From NCBI RefSeq assembly GCF_900108945.1, contig NZ_FNYE01000027.1, positions 1-64,000 of the forward strand: 64,000 nt of DNA, given 5' to 3'. Made by a program: the position numbers and the translations under genes. Each line of letters opens with the position of its first letter. The stretch's first letter is position 1. The notes below the pieces were generated by a model. It had not been told where the DNA came from. It made no database searches and saw nothing but the letters and a program-made list of their open reading frames with translations. This DNA is from Paraburkholderia diazotrophica (GTDB taxonomy: Bacteria; Pseudomonadota; Gammaproteobacteria; Burkholderiales; Burkholderiaceae). Below are positions 8,410 to 17,404 of the stretch, in pieces.

Positions 8410-9089
8410 GTCGCGAACCTCTCGGGGATCAGGAACAGAAACAGCAGTTCGCCAAGCTGGTCGCGTTGCGCGTGATTCAGCAGATACGGCGCTTCGCTGT
8501 CGATGGCCAGGTTGAACTTGAGCGTCACACGCCGTTCAACGGCTCCGCCCGCCGCGCCGACGAAGTCGGCGAGCAGGCGGCCTCCGCGCGCACGGATTAG
8601 CGAAGGCAACGCGGCGGGATCGTCGCGCCACGGTTCGAGCGTCTCGCCGAGCGCGCCGAACTCCGGCGCGCGTTCGAGCGTCAGTTCGAGCGCATCCGCG
8701 CCGAGCTTGCCGACGATCTCCGCGCGCACGCGCCGCTGCTGCAACGCGTCGCGCAGCCACACGCGATGCAGCAGCAGCCCCGCATACGACGCCAGTTGTT
8801 CGAGCGCCGCGCCCGGCAGCAGCGCGAGCCGCGCAAGCGGCGTCGACGCATCGAAGTCCGTCTGCTCCGCGCGATGCAGCGACAGCAGATGACGCGCGAT
8901 CAGGCGGCGGCCCGCGTCGTCAAAACGCGATAGATGCCGGTACGCGGCGGGCCAGTCGGCGGGAATGCGCGTCACGTGCAGATACGTGTCGGGCCGCAGA
9001 TTGAACTCGCACACCATCCGGTAGAACGCGACATGCTGCGGCGGCGCGGGTGGTGCGAGCATGTGTGTCCAGGGCTGCGTCATCGTCAT
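8391..9089 (-). CDS. sctK: T3SS sorting-platform accessory protein SctK (YscK/HrpD family)
   Basis: SctK connects the SctD cytoplasmic domain to SctQ. The protein is 232 residues, Leu/Arg-rich and soluble, with conserved YRMVCEFNLRPDTYLH near the N-terminus and an LLHRVWLRDAL segment in the middle. It lies between sctJ and sctL, the usual place for SctK. Two ATGs are possible (9089 and 9083). The family is weakly conserved, so synteny contributes to the call. Confidence 0.85.
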   Translation of the reverse strand: MTMTQPWTHMLAPPAPPQHVAFYRMVCEFNLRPDTYLHVTRIPADWPAAYRHLSRFDDAGRRLIARHLLSLHRAEQTDFDASTPLARLALLPGAALEQLASYAGLLLHRVWLRDALQQRRVRAEIVGKLGADALELTLERAPEFGALGETLEPWRDDPAALPSLIRARGGRLLADFVGAAGGAVERRVTLKFNLAIDSEAPYLLNHAQRDQLGELLFLFLIPERFATWDWLF

Positions 9090-9141
9090 GCTGAATCATC
9101 GTCGTGAATACTCGCGGGCTTCGCGCGCGCAATGTGCACCG

Positions 9142-10101
9142 TCATGCACTGTCACGCGCGCTGTCGCTCATGCGCACGCCGCGCGTGGCGATTGCGGCAC
9201 CCGACGCGCCGTTCGACGCCGCGCCGTCGCTGCGCGCGCCGCCGAGCAGCCCCGCCAGCCGCGCGCCGAACATGCCGCGCCGCGCGGCGGACAGCGCGAT
9301 CACCGCGAGCGTCAGCAGGATCAGCGCGCCGACCAGCCAGCCGAGCGGCGAGTGCAGCCGCACGATGTCGGTGAGCGCGTTGCCGATGCCGTTCACGGGC
9401 GCCGCTTTGGTCGCAGCCGGTTGCAGGAACAACGATACGTTGTCGTATTGCAAGCCTTCGATGCTGTGCGCGACGAGATCCTTCACCATCGGCGCCATCG
9501 CGCGCAGATCGACGCCTGGTTTGTAGCGGATATACACGGCCGCCGACGACGGCTTGATCTTGTCCGCAAGCGGATCGTTCTCCGGTATCACGACCTGCAC
9601 GCGCGCGAGGACCACGCCTTCGATATCCTGCAACGTATGCGTCAGATCCTGCGAGACGCCGTACAGATAGCGCATGCGCTCCTCGGCGGGCGTCGACACG
9701 AGCCCCTGCTTCTGGAACAGCTCGCCGACGCTCGCGTAATGCGGCTTCGGCAGGCCGTTCGCGTGCAATACGGTGAGCGCGGACTGCATGTCGTCGTCGG
9801 CGACTTCGACGAGCCACGCCTGCCGGTCCGACGCGTCGCGCGCATCGTTGTCTTTCGACGCAGCGATGCCCGCGTCGCCGAGCACGGCGACCATCTGGTT
9901 CGCCTCGGCTTCCGTGAGGCCCGAATACACTTCCTTCTGGCAGCCCGCGAGCAGCAGCACGAGCGCGCCCGCTGCCACGACGCGCGCGGCGGGCCCGAAA
10001 CACGACGCTCGCGTGCGGCTATTTCGCGTATCGGATGGATCACATGGATCACATGGATCGCTTGTATCGCGCTTATTGCACGCGTTGCATGAAGCCGTCA
10101 T
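9142..10101 (-). CDS. sctJ: T3SS inner-membrane ring lipoprotein SctJ/HrcJ (YscJ/FliF family)
   Basis: SctJ forms the inner ring of the basal body with SctD. A lipobox LLAGC (lipidated Cys at residue 54) follows an unusually long n-region of about 40 residues that contains Cys-Asp-Pro repeats. The periplasmic ring-building motifs are conserved (YSGLTEAEANQMVAVL, GLPKPHYASVGELFQKQGLVSTP, VVLARVQVVIPENDPL). A membrane segment (WLVGALILLTLAVIALSA) anchors the C-terminus. No better in-frame start exists near the lipobox. The start is 4 bases after the sctI stop. Confidence 0.95.
   Translation of the reverse strand: MTASCNACNKRDTSDPCDPCDPSDTRNSRTRASCFGPAARVVAAGALVLLLAGCQKEVYSGLTEAEANQMVAVLGDAGIAASKDNDARDASDRQAWLVEVADDDMQSALTVLHANGLPKPHYASVGELFQKQGLVSTPAEERMRYLYGVSQDLTHTLQDIEGVVLARVQVVIPENDPLADKIKPSSAAVYIRYKPGVDLRAMAPMVKDLVAHSIEGLQYDNVSLFLQPAATKAAPVNGIGNALTDIVRLHSPLGWLVGALILLTLAVIALSAARRGMFGARLAGLLGGARSDGAASNGASGAAIATRGVRMSDSARDSA
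10035..10059 (-). repeat. 9-mer tandem repeat at the sctJ 5' end
   Basis: ATGGATCAC is repeated about 2.5 times on the + strand and encodes Cys-Asp-Pro units in the extended n-region of SctJ. It is the same unit length as the repeat in the transglycosylase signal peptide. Confidence 0.8.
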
Positions 10102-10104
10102 CCG

Positions 10105-10602
10105 TCATTCCTGGTTCTTCAGAATCGAATGCGTCAAGCCATTGGTCGCCTGTGCGACGGCAAGGCTCAACTGGTATTCGGAAATCGTCGTCGTTGCGCT
10201 CCACTGGAAGTCGAGCGCCTGCGCCATCGACATCAACGGGTCGTTGCCGTTCTGCGCGATCGACGTGAGCATCTGCTCCTGATGCTTCTGCAAGCCCGAA
10301 TAGCGCGTATCGAGATCGGTCGTGAACGTGCGCAGCCGTTCGACGAGCGACGAACGATTCGCGTCGGCGGGCGTCATGCGGACATCCGTCGATACGGGCG
10401 GCGCCTGCTGCGTCTGCTGCGTCGCCGATGTCGACGACGTGCGTTGCGCTGCGGACGGCTCGCTTGCATCCGGCGTCTGCATCAATCCGTCGAAACGCTT
10501 GACCTGCACTGCGTCGGGCGCCCGGGCCGCATCGGCGTTCGTCGAGGCCACGGCATTGGCGAGCGCCGCCGTCGAAGGCGGCGCGACACCTGAGACACTC
10601 AT
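10105..10602 (-). CDS. sctI: T3SS inner rod protein SctI
   Basis: SctI builds the inner rod that joins the export gate to the needle. The 165-residue protein has a low-complexity Ala/Ser/Thr N-terminal half and a helical C-terminus (AQALDFQWSATTTISEYQLS then LAVAQATNGLTHSILKNQE) that matches the conserved YscI/HrpB end. An AGGAGG sequence 7 bases before the ATG at 10602 supports the start. It is directly upstream of sctJ, the usual order. Confidence 0.87.
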   Translation of the reverse strand: MSVSGVAPPSTAALANAVASTNADAARAPDAVQVKRFDGLMQTPDASEPSAAQRTSSTSATQQTQQAPPVSTDVRMTPADANRSSLVERLRTFTTDLDTRYSGLQKHQEQMLTSIAQNGNDPLMSMAQALDFQWSATTTISEYQLSLAVAQATNGLTHSILKNQE

Positions 10603-10751
10603 GATCTGTCCTCCTTGTGCTCATTCCGTCGACGCACGGGCAGCCGGCCGCATCGCGCGCGCACGAGGCCGCCGCCGATGCGCTTCATCGGCGTATGCGG
10701 GCATCGCGCGCCACGGTGGCGCGGGCGGCGGGCGACCAGCGGTGCCCGGCG

Positions 10752-10967
10752 TCAGGAGCGTCCCGCGGAACCGATATGCTCCGCTGCCTGCGATGCGGCC
10801 GTCCCGGCTGCCGACGTGACGGCACCCGTCGTCTGGAACGTGCTCGTCGAGCTTTGCACCTGGAACTGGATTTCGGTGAGCTTCTCCTGCGCCTGGATCA
10901 GCTGGTTCGCCTGGTTCTGGACTGCGCCCGTGTCCGTCACGGGACCCGTGTTGTTCGTCGTACCCAT
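10752..10967 (-). CDS. Small T3SS-locus protein, candidate needle subunit (SctF-like by position)
   Basis: This 71-residue protein begins MGTTNNTGPVTDTGAVQNQA. A GAAGGAG ribosome site 6 bases before the ATG at 10967 decides that start over the ATG at 10982. It is Gln/Thr/Ser/Ala-rich with a predicted helix (about residues 15-45) and no Cys, Trp, Tyr or membrane segment. It lies between sctD and sctI, where a needle gene is expected, and no other needle candidate exists in the locus. I do not recognise the family from sequence. A small chaperone or an early secreted protein is also possible. Confidence 0.6.
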   Translation of the reverse strand: MGTTNNTGPVTDTGAVQNQANQLIQAQEKLTEIQFQVQSSTSTFQTTGAVTSAAGTAASQAAEHIGSAGRS

Positions 10968-11145
10968 CTGTCGCTCCTTCATGCGTCAAGAAACATCCAG
11001 CCGCACGGCCCCATGCCGTGAGCCGTCACGCGAGCTTTCGCATCGAAGTCGATGCGCGAGCCTGCGTCCTGCTGCGCCACACTGCGCGCACGACATGTGC
11101 GGCTGCGTGTGCGGCTGCGTGTATGGCGAGAATCCTGTCGAGCCT

Positions 11146-12555
11146 TCATGGCTGTGTTGTTCCGTGTGCTTGCGTTGGGGTTGGCGCTGAGGTTCCCGTT
11201 GGGGTCGCGGTCGGCGTTTGCATCGGCGATGAACCCGGCGTTGGCGCTGCCGGCTTCGCGCCCGCAACGGCAGACGCCGCCACGCCCGATACCGGCAACG
11301 CAACGCCCGCCGCCGAGCCGCTCGCGACCACGGATGCCGCCGCAGCCGCCGACGCGCTCACGGGCGTTCCCGCCGCCTTGCCGCCGAGCGGCATCGTGAT
11401 GCGGCGTCCATCCGCGTCGAACACGACCTCGTCCGCGCCGATCGACACGATCGTCGGCCCCTGCTTCATCTTTGCGCCTTCGAAATAGCGGCTGCCGTCG
11501 ACGGTTTCGATGTAGCGCTGATCGCCGTCGCCCGCGAACACGGTAACGATCTCCGGAATGCCCGCCATGCCGCCGAGCATGCCCGTGCGAGCCGGCGCGC
11601 GCGGATCGTCATAGCGCACGTGATCGACGACTTCGAGCGCAGGCCGCGCGTCCTTCATGTAGTTCTGGATGCGCTGCGCGATCTGCGCGCGCGGCGCCGT
11701 GCCCGTCAGTTCGATCCGGCCGCGCCCTTCGTAGGTCACGTTCAGCGGCGTATCGCTGAAGTAGGTCTGCGCGGTCGCGAGCAGATCGCTGACGACATAG
11801 ATGTTGCCGAGCGCCGCGTTGTCGACGCTCGCAACGACCTGCGCGACCTTCTCGCGCTCCGCGCCGTCCTTCACATAGCCGGAGACGAGCGCGCCGTCGT
11901 CGCGCGGCGCGACGTCGAGTTCGGGATAGCCGCGCAGCGCCTGCTGCAAGCGGTGCACGCGCGAGAGCGCCGATTCGTGCTGCCACGGCAAGCCGCCCGA
12001 CCACGCAACGAGCCCATAGCCCAGTGCACCGAGCGCGACGCCGACCCACAGCGCGGCCAGCACGAGCACGAAGCGCCGGCTGCCGACGCGCCGTCCCGCA
12101 TCCGCGAGCCAGCCGAGCCATGCGGCGTCGCGGCCCATCGGCGGCTGTTCGCTTTCGGCGGGGAACGCGACCGTCGAGAACGCATTGCGCGCGATGCCGA
12201 GCCGTATCGAGCCGACCGTCACGATGTCGGCGGGCGTCATCGAACGGCGGCCCGCGCCGAGCGGCTCGTCGTTGAAGAGCACGGATGCCTTGCCCTCGCC
12301 GAAGTTCTGCACTGTCACTGCAAGCGCGCCGACCTGAAGGCACAGCTGCTTCGCCGCGATCTCGCGATCGGGCAGGATCACTTCGCAATCGGCCGCCGTG
12401 CCGACCCAGTTCGCGCCGCGCGCGAGCGACATCGTGCGTCCATACATCGGGCCGCTCAGGAAGCACAGATTCCACGGCGACGCCGCCGTGTCCTGCGACG
12501 GCGCAGCGGGCGCGCTCAGCGCGGCGGCATGCGGATCAAGGGTGATCGTAGGCAT
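11146..12555 (-). CDS. sctD: T3SS inner-membrane ring protein SctD (YscD/HrpW family)
   Basis: SctD forms the outer layer of the inner-membrane ring. The 469-residue product starts at 12555 (MPTITLDPHAAALSAPAAPS), inside the 3' end of sctC. It has an FHA-like cytoplasmic domain (about residues 28-125, with GTAADCEVILPDREIAAKQL), one membrane segment (RFVLVLAALWVGVALGALGY, about residues 160-180) and periplasmic BON-like ring domains (RGYPELDVAPRDDGALVSGY). An Ala/Ser/Pro/Thr-rich tail of about 70 residues at the C-terminus is an unusual extension. Confidence 0.9.
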   Translation of the reverse strand: MPTITLDPHAAALSAPAAPSQDTAASPWNLCFLSGPMYGRTMSLARGANWVGTAADCEVILPDREIAAKQLCLQVGALAVTVQNFGEGKASVLFNDEPLGAGRRSMTPADIVTVGSIRLGIARNAFSTVAFPAESEQPPMGRDAAWLGWLADAGRRVGSRRFVLVLAALWVGVALGALGYGLVAWSGGLPWQHESALSRVHRLQQALRGYPELDVAPRDDGALVSGYVKDGAEREKVAQVVASVDNAALGNIYVVSDLLATAQTYFSDTPLNVTYEGRGRIELTGTAPRAQIAQRIQNYMKDARPALEVVDHVRYDDPRAPARTGMLGGMAGIPEIVTVFAGDGDQRYIETVDGSRYFEGAKMKQGPTIVSIGADEVVFDADGRRITMPLGGKAAGTPVSASAAAAASVVASGSAAGVALPVSGVAASAVAGAKPAAPTPGSSPMQTPTATPTGTSAPTPTQAHGTTQP

Positions 12556-14638
12556 GATCCTGCGTTCCTTGCGTTCCCTGCGGCGCGGTCTGCTGCATCG
12601 CTGCCGGCTGCGACGCCGCGTCGTCCGGCGATTGCGGCTCGGGCGGGGGCAGCGGCGGCCCGTAGCGCGTGCCCGGCAACGGCTTCGGCGTGAGCGGCAC
12701 GGCGATGTCGTTATCGGGCGGCCGGTACGTCGCCAGCCCGTTCGCATCGGGCGTGCTGCCGATGTCCGGATTGATGGGCGCGCCATCGGGCCCATACATC
12801 GACGCATTGCTGACCACGCGCGGCGTGAGCAGATAGAAGCGCTCCATGTGCTCGCCTGTCTTGTCGGTGTACTTGAACAGATTGCCGATGAGGGGAATGT
12901 CGGAGAGCCACGGCACGCCGCTCTTGTTCAGTTGCACCTGATCGTTGTTGAAGCCCGCGATCAGCAGACTCCTGCCTTCGTCGATCATCGTCTTCGTGAC
13001 GATGTTGCGCTGCTGGATCACGGGCACGTTCGACACCGATTGTCCCGGCACCACGTTCCCGTCCTGGATGTCGATCGACATCATCACGCTCTGAGCGTTC
13101 GGCCCGTGCGCGGCTGCGACGTGTGCGGCGGCGGCTTGCGCGGCGGCATCGTCGACGATCATCGGCGTCACCTTGATGCTCGTGCCCGTCGTCACGCTGT
13201 ACAGCGACGAATCCTGAAAGCCCTGCACCTGCACGTAGAACTGCGTGAGGTTTTCGAGGATCGCCTCCGTGTTGTCGAGCGCGAGCACCTTCGGCTTCGA
13301 ATGCAGTTCGGCCTTGCCCGTCTGCGCGAGCGCGTTGACGCGCGTGAGCAGATAGTCGCGCAGCGAGCCGCCGATCGACGCCGTGAGCGCGATGCCCGTC
13401 GGCATGAAGGTGCCCGTCTGCCCCGGCTCGGTCGTGCCGACACCGAACGTAAGAGGCGGATTGCCGCTGCCGTTGAACTGCGTGTTGCCGTTGAGCGGAT
13501 TCGCGCCGTTGCCGATCTGCACGTCGCCGTGCGTCGTATGCAGACGCCAGTCGATGCCGAGACTGTCGAGCGAGTTCTCGTCGATATCGATGATCGTCAC
13601 GTTGATCTCGACGATGCGCGGACGCACGTCGAGTTCGTTGATCAGCGACTGGTAGCGGTACATGTTCTCCGGCAGATCGCGCACGAGCACTGCGTTGATC
13701 GCGGGATCGGCTTCGATTTGCGGCAGCGTATCGCTGCCTGCCGACGAGTCGTTCGAAAACGGCACCGAGCTGTCCGGCGACGCGCCCCTCGCGCCATAGC
13801 CGCCGTAACCCGCCGGCCCGCCCGCGATGTCGGGAAACTCAAGGCGCGGCACCGCGATCGTCACGCCCGAGCCGAGCTTCATCTGCCGCGCGGCCGCGCC
13901 GAGCGTCGCGTTGGCCGGCACGTAGTTGTTGCGCGTGCCGCCCTTGCCGTACAGGCGCTTCAACATCGTCGCGACGCCGGGAATCACGACTTCCTTGCCC
14001 GAGCGGTTGATCGTGAAGTCCGATGCCCAGCCGTACTTGAGACGGAACGCGCGCACATCCGCGAGCTGCCCGTTCGACGACGGATTGCCGACCGTGCTCA
14101 CGGCCTGGTGCACGAGTTCGATATAGCGGCGCGGCCCGGACACATAGATGCTGTTCGCGCGGTCGTTGATGACAAGTTGAAACCGCTTGTCGGTGATCTG
14201 CATCGTCTCCAGCGCGCGGCCGATTTCGCCGGCCGAATTCGGTGGAATGGGAATGACCTGGCTTTGCGACTGATCGGCGGGATCGACGTAGAGGAACGAG
14301 CCGTCGTAGTACCACGTGAGGCCGTAGGTCGAGCAGATCGTATCGAGCGTCTGCTGCGGCGTGCCCGAGAAGCGTCCGCTGATAGTGCCGTCCACTTTCG
14401 GATCGACGACGGCTGTCACGCCTTGCGACGAAGCCAGCTCGCGAATGAAGTCCGCGATTTTGCGGCCGTTCGCGACGATCGTAAATGGCCGGTTGCGCCA
14501 GCGCAGCTCGGCCGCGCGCGCGGGCTGCGCTAGCGAAGCGACGATCGACATCGACAGCAGCGCGACCACGGACAGCACCGCGAGCGCGTTCTGCGCGCGC
14601 CTTCTGTCGAACTGGAACGGAACGGCACGTAGGCCCAT
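12536..14638 (-). CDS. sctC: T3SS outer-membrane secretin SctC/HrcC
   Basis: SctC is the outer-membrane ring through which the needle passes. The 700-residue protein has a signal peptide ending near SLAQPARA, N0/N1-type domains (FTIVANGRKIADFIRELASS; TYGLTWYYDGSFLYVDP) and the secretin core (RIVEINVTIIDIDENSLDSL, VTPMIVDD, RNIVTKTMIDEGRSLLIAGF, VPWLSDIPLIGNLFKY). The C-terminal 90 residues are Pro-rich and may interact with a pilotin. No pilotin gene is evident. Its start overlaps the sctS stop (ATGA). Confidence 0.96.
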   Translation of the reverse strand: MGLRAVPFQFDRRRAQNALAVLSVVALLSMSIVASLAQPARAAELRWRNRPFTIVANGRKIADFIRELASSQGVTAVVDPKVDGTISGRFSGTPQQTLDTICSTYGLTWYYDGSFLYVDPADQSQSQVIPIPPNSAGEIGRALETMQITDKRFQLVINDRANSIYVSGPRRYIELVHQAVSTVGNPSSNGQLADVRAFRLKYGWASDFTINRSGKEVVIPGVATMLKRLYGKGGTRNNYVPANATLGAAARQMKLGSGVTIAVPRLEFPDIAGGPAGYGGYGARGASPDSSVPFSNDSSAGSDTLPQIEADPAINAVLVRDLPENMYRYQSLINELDVRPRIVEINVTIIDIDENSLDSLGIDWRLHTTHGDVQIGNGANPLNGNTQFNGSGNPPLTFGVGTTEPGQTGTFMPTGIALTASIGGSLRDYLLTRVNALAQTGKAELHSKPKVLALDNTEAILENLTQFYVQVQGFQDSSLYSVTTGTSIKVTPMIVDDAAAQAAAAHVAAAHGPNAQSVMMSIDIQDGNVVPGQSVSNVPVIQQRNIVTKTMIDEGRSLLIAGFNNDQVQLNKSGVPWLSDIPLIGNLFKYTDKTGEHMERFYLLTPRVVSNASMYGPDGAPINPDIGSTPDANGLATYRPPDNDIAVPLTPKPLPGTRYGPPLPPPEPQSPDDAASQPAAMQQTAPQGTQGTQDHAYDHP

Positions 14639-14916
14639 CAGAGAACACCCGTCGAAGAAACGAACAAACGCGTCAGCGCCTGCTGCGCGAAACGCAGCAC
14701 CTCGCCACCCAGCCAGCCGGACAACACCACCAGCGCGACCATCACGGCGATCAGCCGCACGGCGATGCCGATGTTCGCGTCCTGCACCTGCGTCACCGCT
14801 TGCAGGATCGCCACGATCAGGCCGACGACCGTCGCCGTCAGCACGATGGGCAGCGACAGCAGCAGCACGAGCACGAGCGCCTGTTGCGTGAGATCGAGGA
14901 TCGTCGAGCTCGTCAT
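14638..14916 (-). CDS. sctS: T3SS export-apparatus membrane protein SctS/HrcS (FliQ/YscS family)
   Basis: SctS is a small export-gate subunit with two membrane hairpins. The 92 residues start MTSSTILDLTQQALVLVLLL and include PIVLTATVVGLIVAILQAVT and QVQDANIGIAVRLIAV, which match the FliQ family (usual length 86-90). The ATG at 14916 overlaps the sctV stop and its own stop overlaps the sctC start, so the three genes are translationally coupled. The DNA also reads as part of a long shadow frame. Confidence 0.94.
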   Translation of the reverse strand: MTSSTILDLTQQALVLVLLLSLPIVLTATVVGLIVAILQAVTQVQDANIGIAVRLIAVMVALVVLSGWLGGEVLRFAQQALTRLFVSSTGVL

Positions 14917-17108
14917 GGCGTGGCCTGTGACGTGCGAACTTCGGCGCCAGCGCCGACCGTGCCGTCGTCGGGGGGATTCTTCACCCAGCCCACGGTGTGC
15001 AACTGCACGTCCTCCTCGATCTCCTGATACGACAGCACGGGCAGATCGGGCAGCACCGGTTGCAGGATCGACTTCGCGTAGCGGCGCGCGCCGAGCGCGA
15101 CCATCACGGCGAGCCGCGCATTGCCGTGCTGTGCCGGCGCGGCGCTCGACGCATTGACGATCGCGCGCACCTGCTCGCAGATGTCCTGCTTGATCGCGCT
15201 GGAAAGCGCCAGAAAATTGCCCTGCTTCGTGCGCATCACCGCGTTCTCGATGCGCTCCTGCAAGTTCTGTTCGAACAGCACGACGCGCAACTGGCGCGCG
15301 GCGCCCGCGTGGCGGTCGGTGATCATCCTGCGCAAATCGATGCGCACGAGTTCGACGAGCGCGATCACATCGTCGGGCTCGTTCGGCGCCCACGTGATGA
15401 GGCTCTCGAAGATCACGCGCAGATTGCGGATAGGCACCTGCTCGGCAAGCAGGCGCCGCAACACTTCCGTCACGCGTTGCAGCGGCACGAGCCGCGTCAG
15501 TTCGCCGACGAGTTCGGGGTGATCGCGCCGCACCAGATGCACGAGCGCCTGCGTTTCCTGAATGCCGATCAGCTCGTCCGCGTGCTGCCGCACGATCTGT
15601 TCGACGTGCGCCGCGAGCACGGCTTCGTTCGACAGATGCTTGCCCTCCGCGGGCGCGTTTGCGTCTGTCCTGATCCAGAGCGCGGTCGCGAACGGACCGA
15701 ACGCTTCCGCCGGTTGACGCTCCGCGCTCTCGGGCAACGGCGACGCGCCGTCCCACATCAGCCAGCCGGGCTTCAACGCGCCGTGCGCGGCCAGCACGTC
15801 CTGCAGATAGATCCGATAGGTGCCGCCCGGCGCGCTTTCGTCGTCGTTCAGCGTGATGCGCGGAAAGACCGTGCCGATATCGGCATCGACGCGCGCCTTC
15901 GCGGCCGACAGCGCCGACTGCAACTGCGCGAGGTTGAGCGCGCTGCGAAGATCTGCGGCCAGTGTGACGGCGATCAGCGACGTCACGCCCGCAACATGCG
16001 AAACGCGCGCCGCTTGCCCTTCGCCCTGCGCGCCGTCGACGCGGCCCGCGATGTTGATCAGGTTGAACGACGGCGCGGTGGTGCGGCGCTTCATCTGCAC
16101 GATCGCGACGCCGCCGAGCGAGAGCGCGATCAGCGCGAACGACCATTTCGGAAAGCCCGGCACGATCAGAAAACCGGCGAGCACGAGCGCCGCGATCAGC
16201 AGCGCGCGCGGATGCGCACCCAGTTGTTCGCCGAGTTGCTCGCCGAGTTGGCGTTGGCGCGCATCGCGTGTCGCGACACGCGTCGTCACGATGCCCGCCG
16301 CAATCGACACCAGCAGCGACGGAATCTGCGATGCCATGCCGTCGCCGACCGTGAGAATTGCGTAACGCTGCAACGCGTCGCCGATGCTCATGTCGTGCAT
16401 CACCGTGCCCACTGCGATACCCGCGACGATATTGATGAACGCGATGACGAGGCCCGCGATCGCATCGCCCTTCACGAACTTCATCGCGCCGTCCATCGCG
16501 CCGTGCAACTGCGATTCCTGCTCGAGCTTTTCGCGTCGTTCTCTCGCCTCTTCCGCGCTGATGATGCCCGCGCGCAGATCGGCGTCGATGCTCATCTGCT
16601 TGCCTGGCATCGCGTCGAGTGAGAAGCGCGCGCCCACTTCCGCGACGCGCTCCGAACCCTTTGCGATCACGATGAACTGCACGACGGCGATCACAAGAAA
16701 CACCACGCCGCCCACGACGACGTTATTGCCGACGACGAGGCGCCCGAACGCGTCGATCACGTGGCCCGCGTTGGCGTGCAACAGAATCAGCTTGCATGAG
16801 GCGATGTTCAGTGAAAGGCGGAACAGCGTCGTGAACAGCAGCAAGGCCGGAAACGACGAAAAGCTCACCGCAGACGGCACATACGTGGACACCGTCAGCA
16901 ACACGACGCTCACGGCGAGATTCAGCGAGATCATCCCATCGAGCGCCGCTTGCGGCAGCGGCAGAATAAACAGCGCAATGACGGCGACGATGAACGCCGC
17001 GAGGAACAGATCGGCGCGCGGCGCCGCGGCGCGGCGGGCGCCGGACACGCTCGCGCCAGCGGGAAACATCCGCTGCCAGCCGCGCGGAAGCGCCTTGAGA
17101 TCTGCCAT
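14913..17108 (-). CDS. sctV: T3SS export-gate protein SctV/HrcV (FlhA/YscV family)
   Basis: SctV forms the nonameric export gate and selects substrates. It is 731 residues from the ATG at 17108 (MADLKALPRGWQRMFPAGAS); an in-frame GTG at 17138 is less likely because GGAG sits 10 bases before the ATG. About eight membrane segments are followed by FHIPEP-family signatures (SVSFSSFPALLLFTTLFRLS-like region, GARFSLDAMPGKQMSIDADL, LVVGNNVVVGGVVFLVI). The cytoplasmic domain is complete and ends near DGTVGAGAEVRTSQATP. It is the first gene of the minus-strand operon. A LGEQLGEQLG repeat lies in the linker (about residue 300). Confidence 0.96.
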   Translation of the reverse strand: MADLKALPRGWQRMFPAGASVSGARRAAAPRADLFLAAFIVAVIALFILPLPQAALDGMISLNLAVSVVLLTVSTYVPSAVSFSSFPALLLFTTLFRLSLNIASCKLILLHANAGHVIDAFGRLVVGNNVVVGGVVFLVIAVVQFIVIAKGSERVAEVGARFSLDAMPGKQMSIDADLRAGIISAEEARERREKLEQESQLHGAMDGAMKFVKGDAIAGLVIAFINIVAGIAVGTVMHDMSIGDALQRYAILTVGDGMASQIPSLLVSIAAGIVTTRVATRDARQRQLGEQLGEQLGAHPRALLIAALVLAGFLIVPGFPKWSFALIALSLGGVAIVQMKRRTTAPSFNLINIAGRVDGAQGEGQAARVSHVAGVTSLIAVTLAADLRSALNLAQLQSALSAAKARVDADIGTVFPRITLNDDESAPGGTYRIYLQDVLAAHGALKPGWLMWDGASPLPESAERQPAEAFGPFATALWIRTDANAPAEGKHLSNEAVLAAHVEQIVRQHADELIGIQETQALVHLVRRDHPELVGELTRLVPLQRVTEVLRRLLAEQVPIRNLRVIFESLITWAPNEPDDVIALVELVRIDLRRMITDRHAGAARQLRVVLFEQNLQERIENAVMRTKQGNFLALSSAIKQDICEQVRAIVNASSAAPAQHGNARLAVMVALGARRYAKSILQPVLPDLPVLSYQEIEEDVQLHTVGWVKNPPDDGTVGAGAEVRTSQATP

Positions 17109-17404
17109 CGTCGAATGCCCACTCCCTGTTTGAAACACGGTTTGTGATATCTGCTGAGGCGAATCGTGGTTGGACCCGTTGTGCGCAAGCGGTCCTGATC
17201 GGCCTGGCGCGCCGCGTGATCGGTGGACATGCGCGAGACGGTTTTCGCAGCGCGCACGCCGCCCGACACCCGACGGGTATCCGGATGCGATCGAGTGTAG
17301 CGGCGCGTGTGTTTATAAATTTCAGTGCACCTCGTAGGCGCACTGACGCTTTCAGGGTGAACCGCGCGCGTCACTACGAAACGCGCGGCGGCGTCACGGA
17401 ACGT

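Noticed and set aside
12398..14533. 711-codon + strand frame opposite sctC
   Set aside because: Antisense shadow with very high Arg content and no domain; sctC is clear on the other strand.
14638..16146. Long minus-strand open frame of about 500 codons across sctS and sctV
   Set aside because: It is an Arg-rich shadow of sctV; only its last 92 codons coincide with sctS.
17144..17404. Possible hrp/PIP-type box upstream of sctV
   Set aside because: No TTCGB-N15-TTCGB pair or other clear motif could be found.
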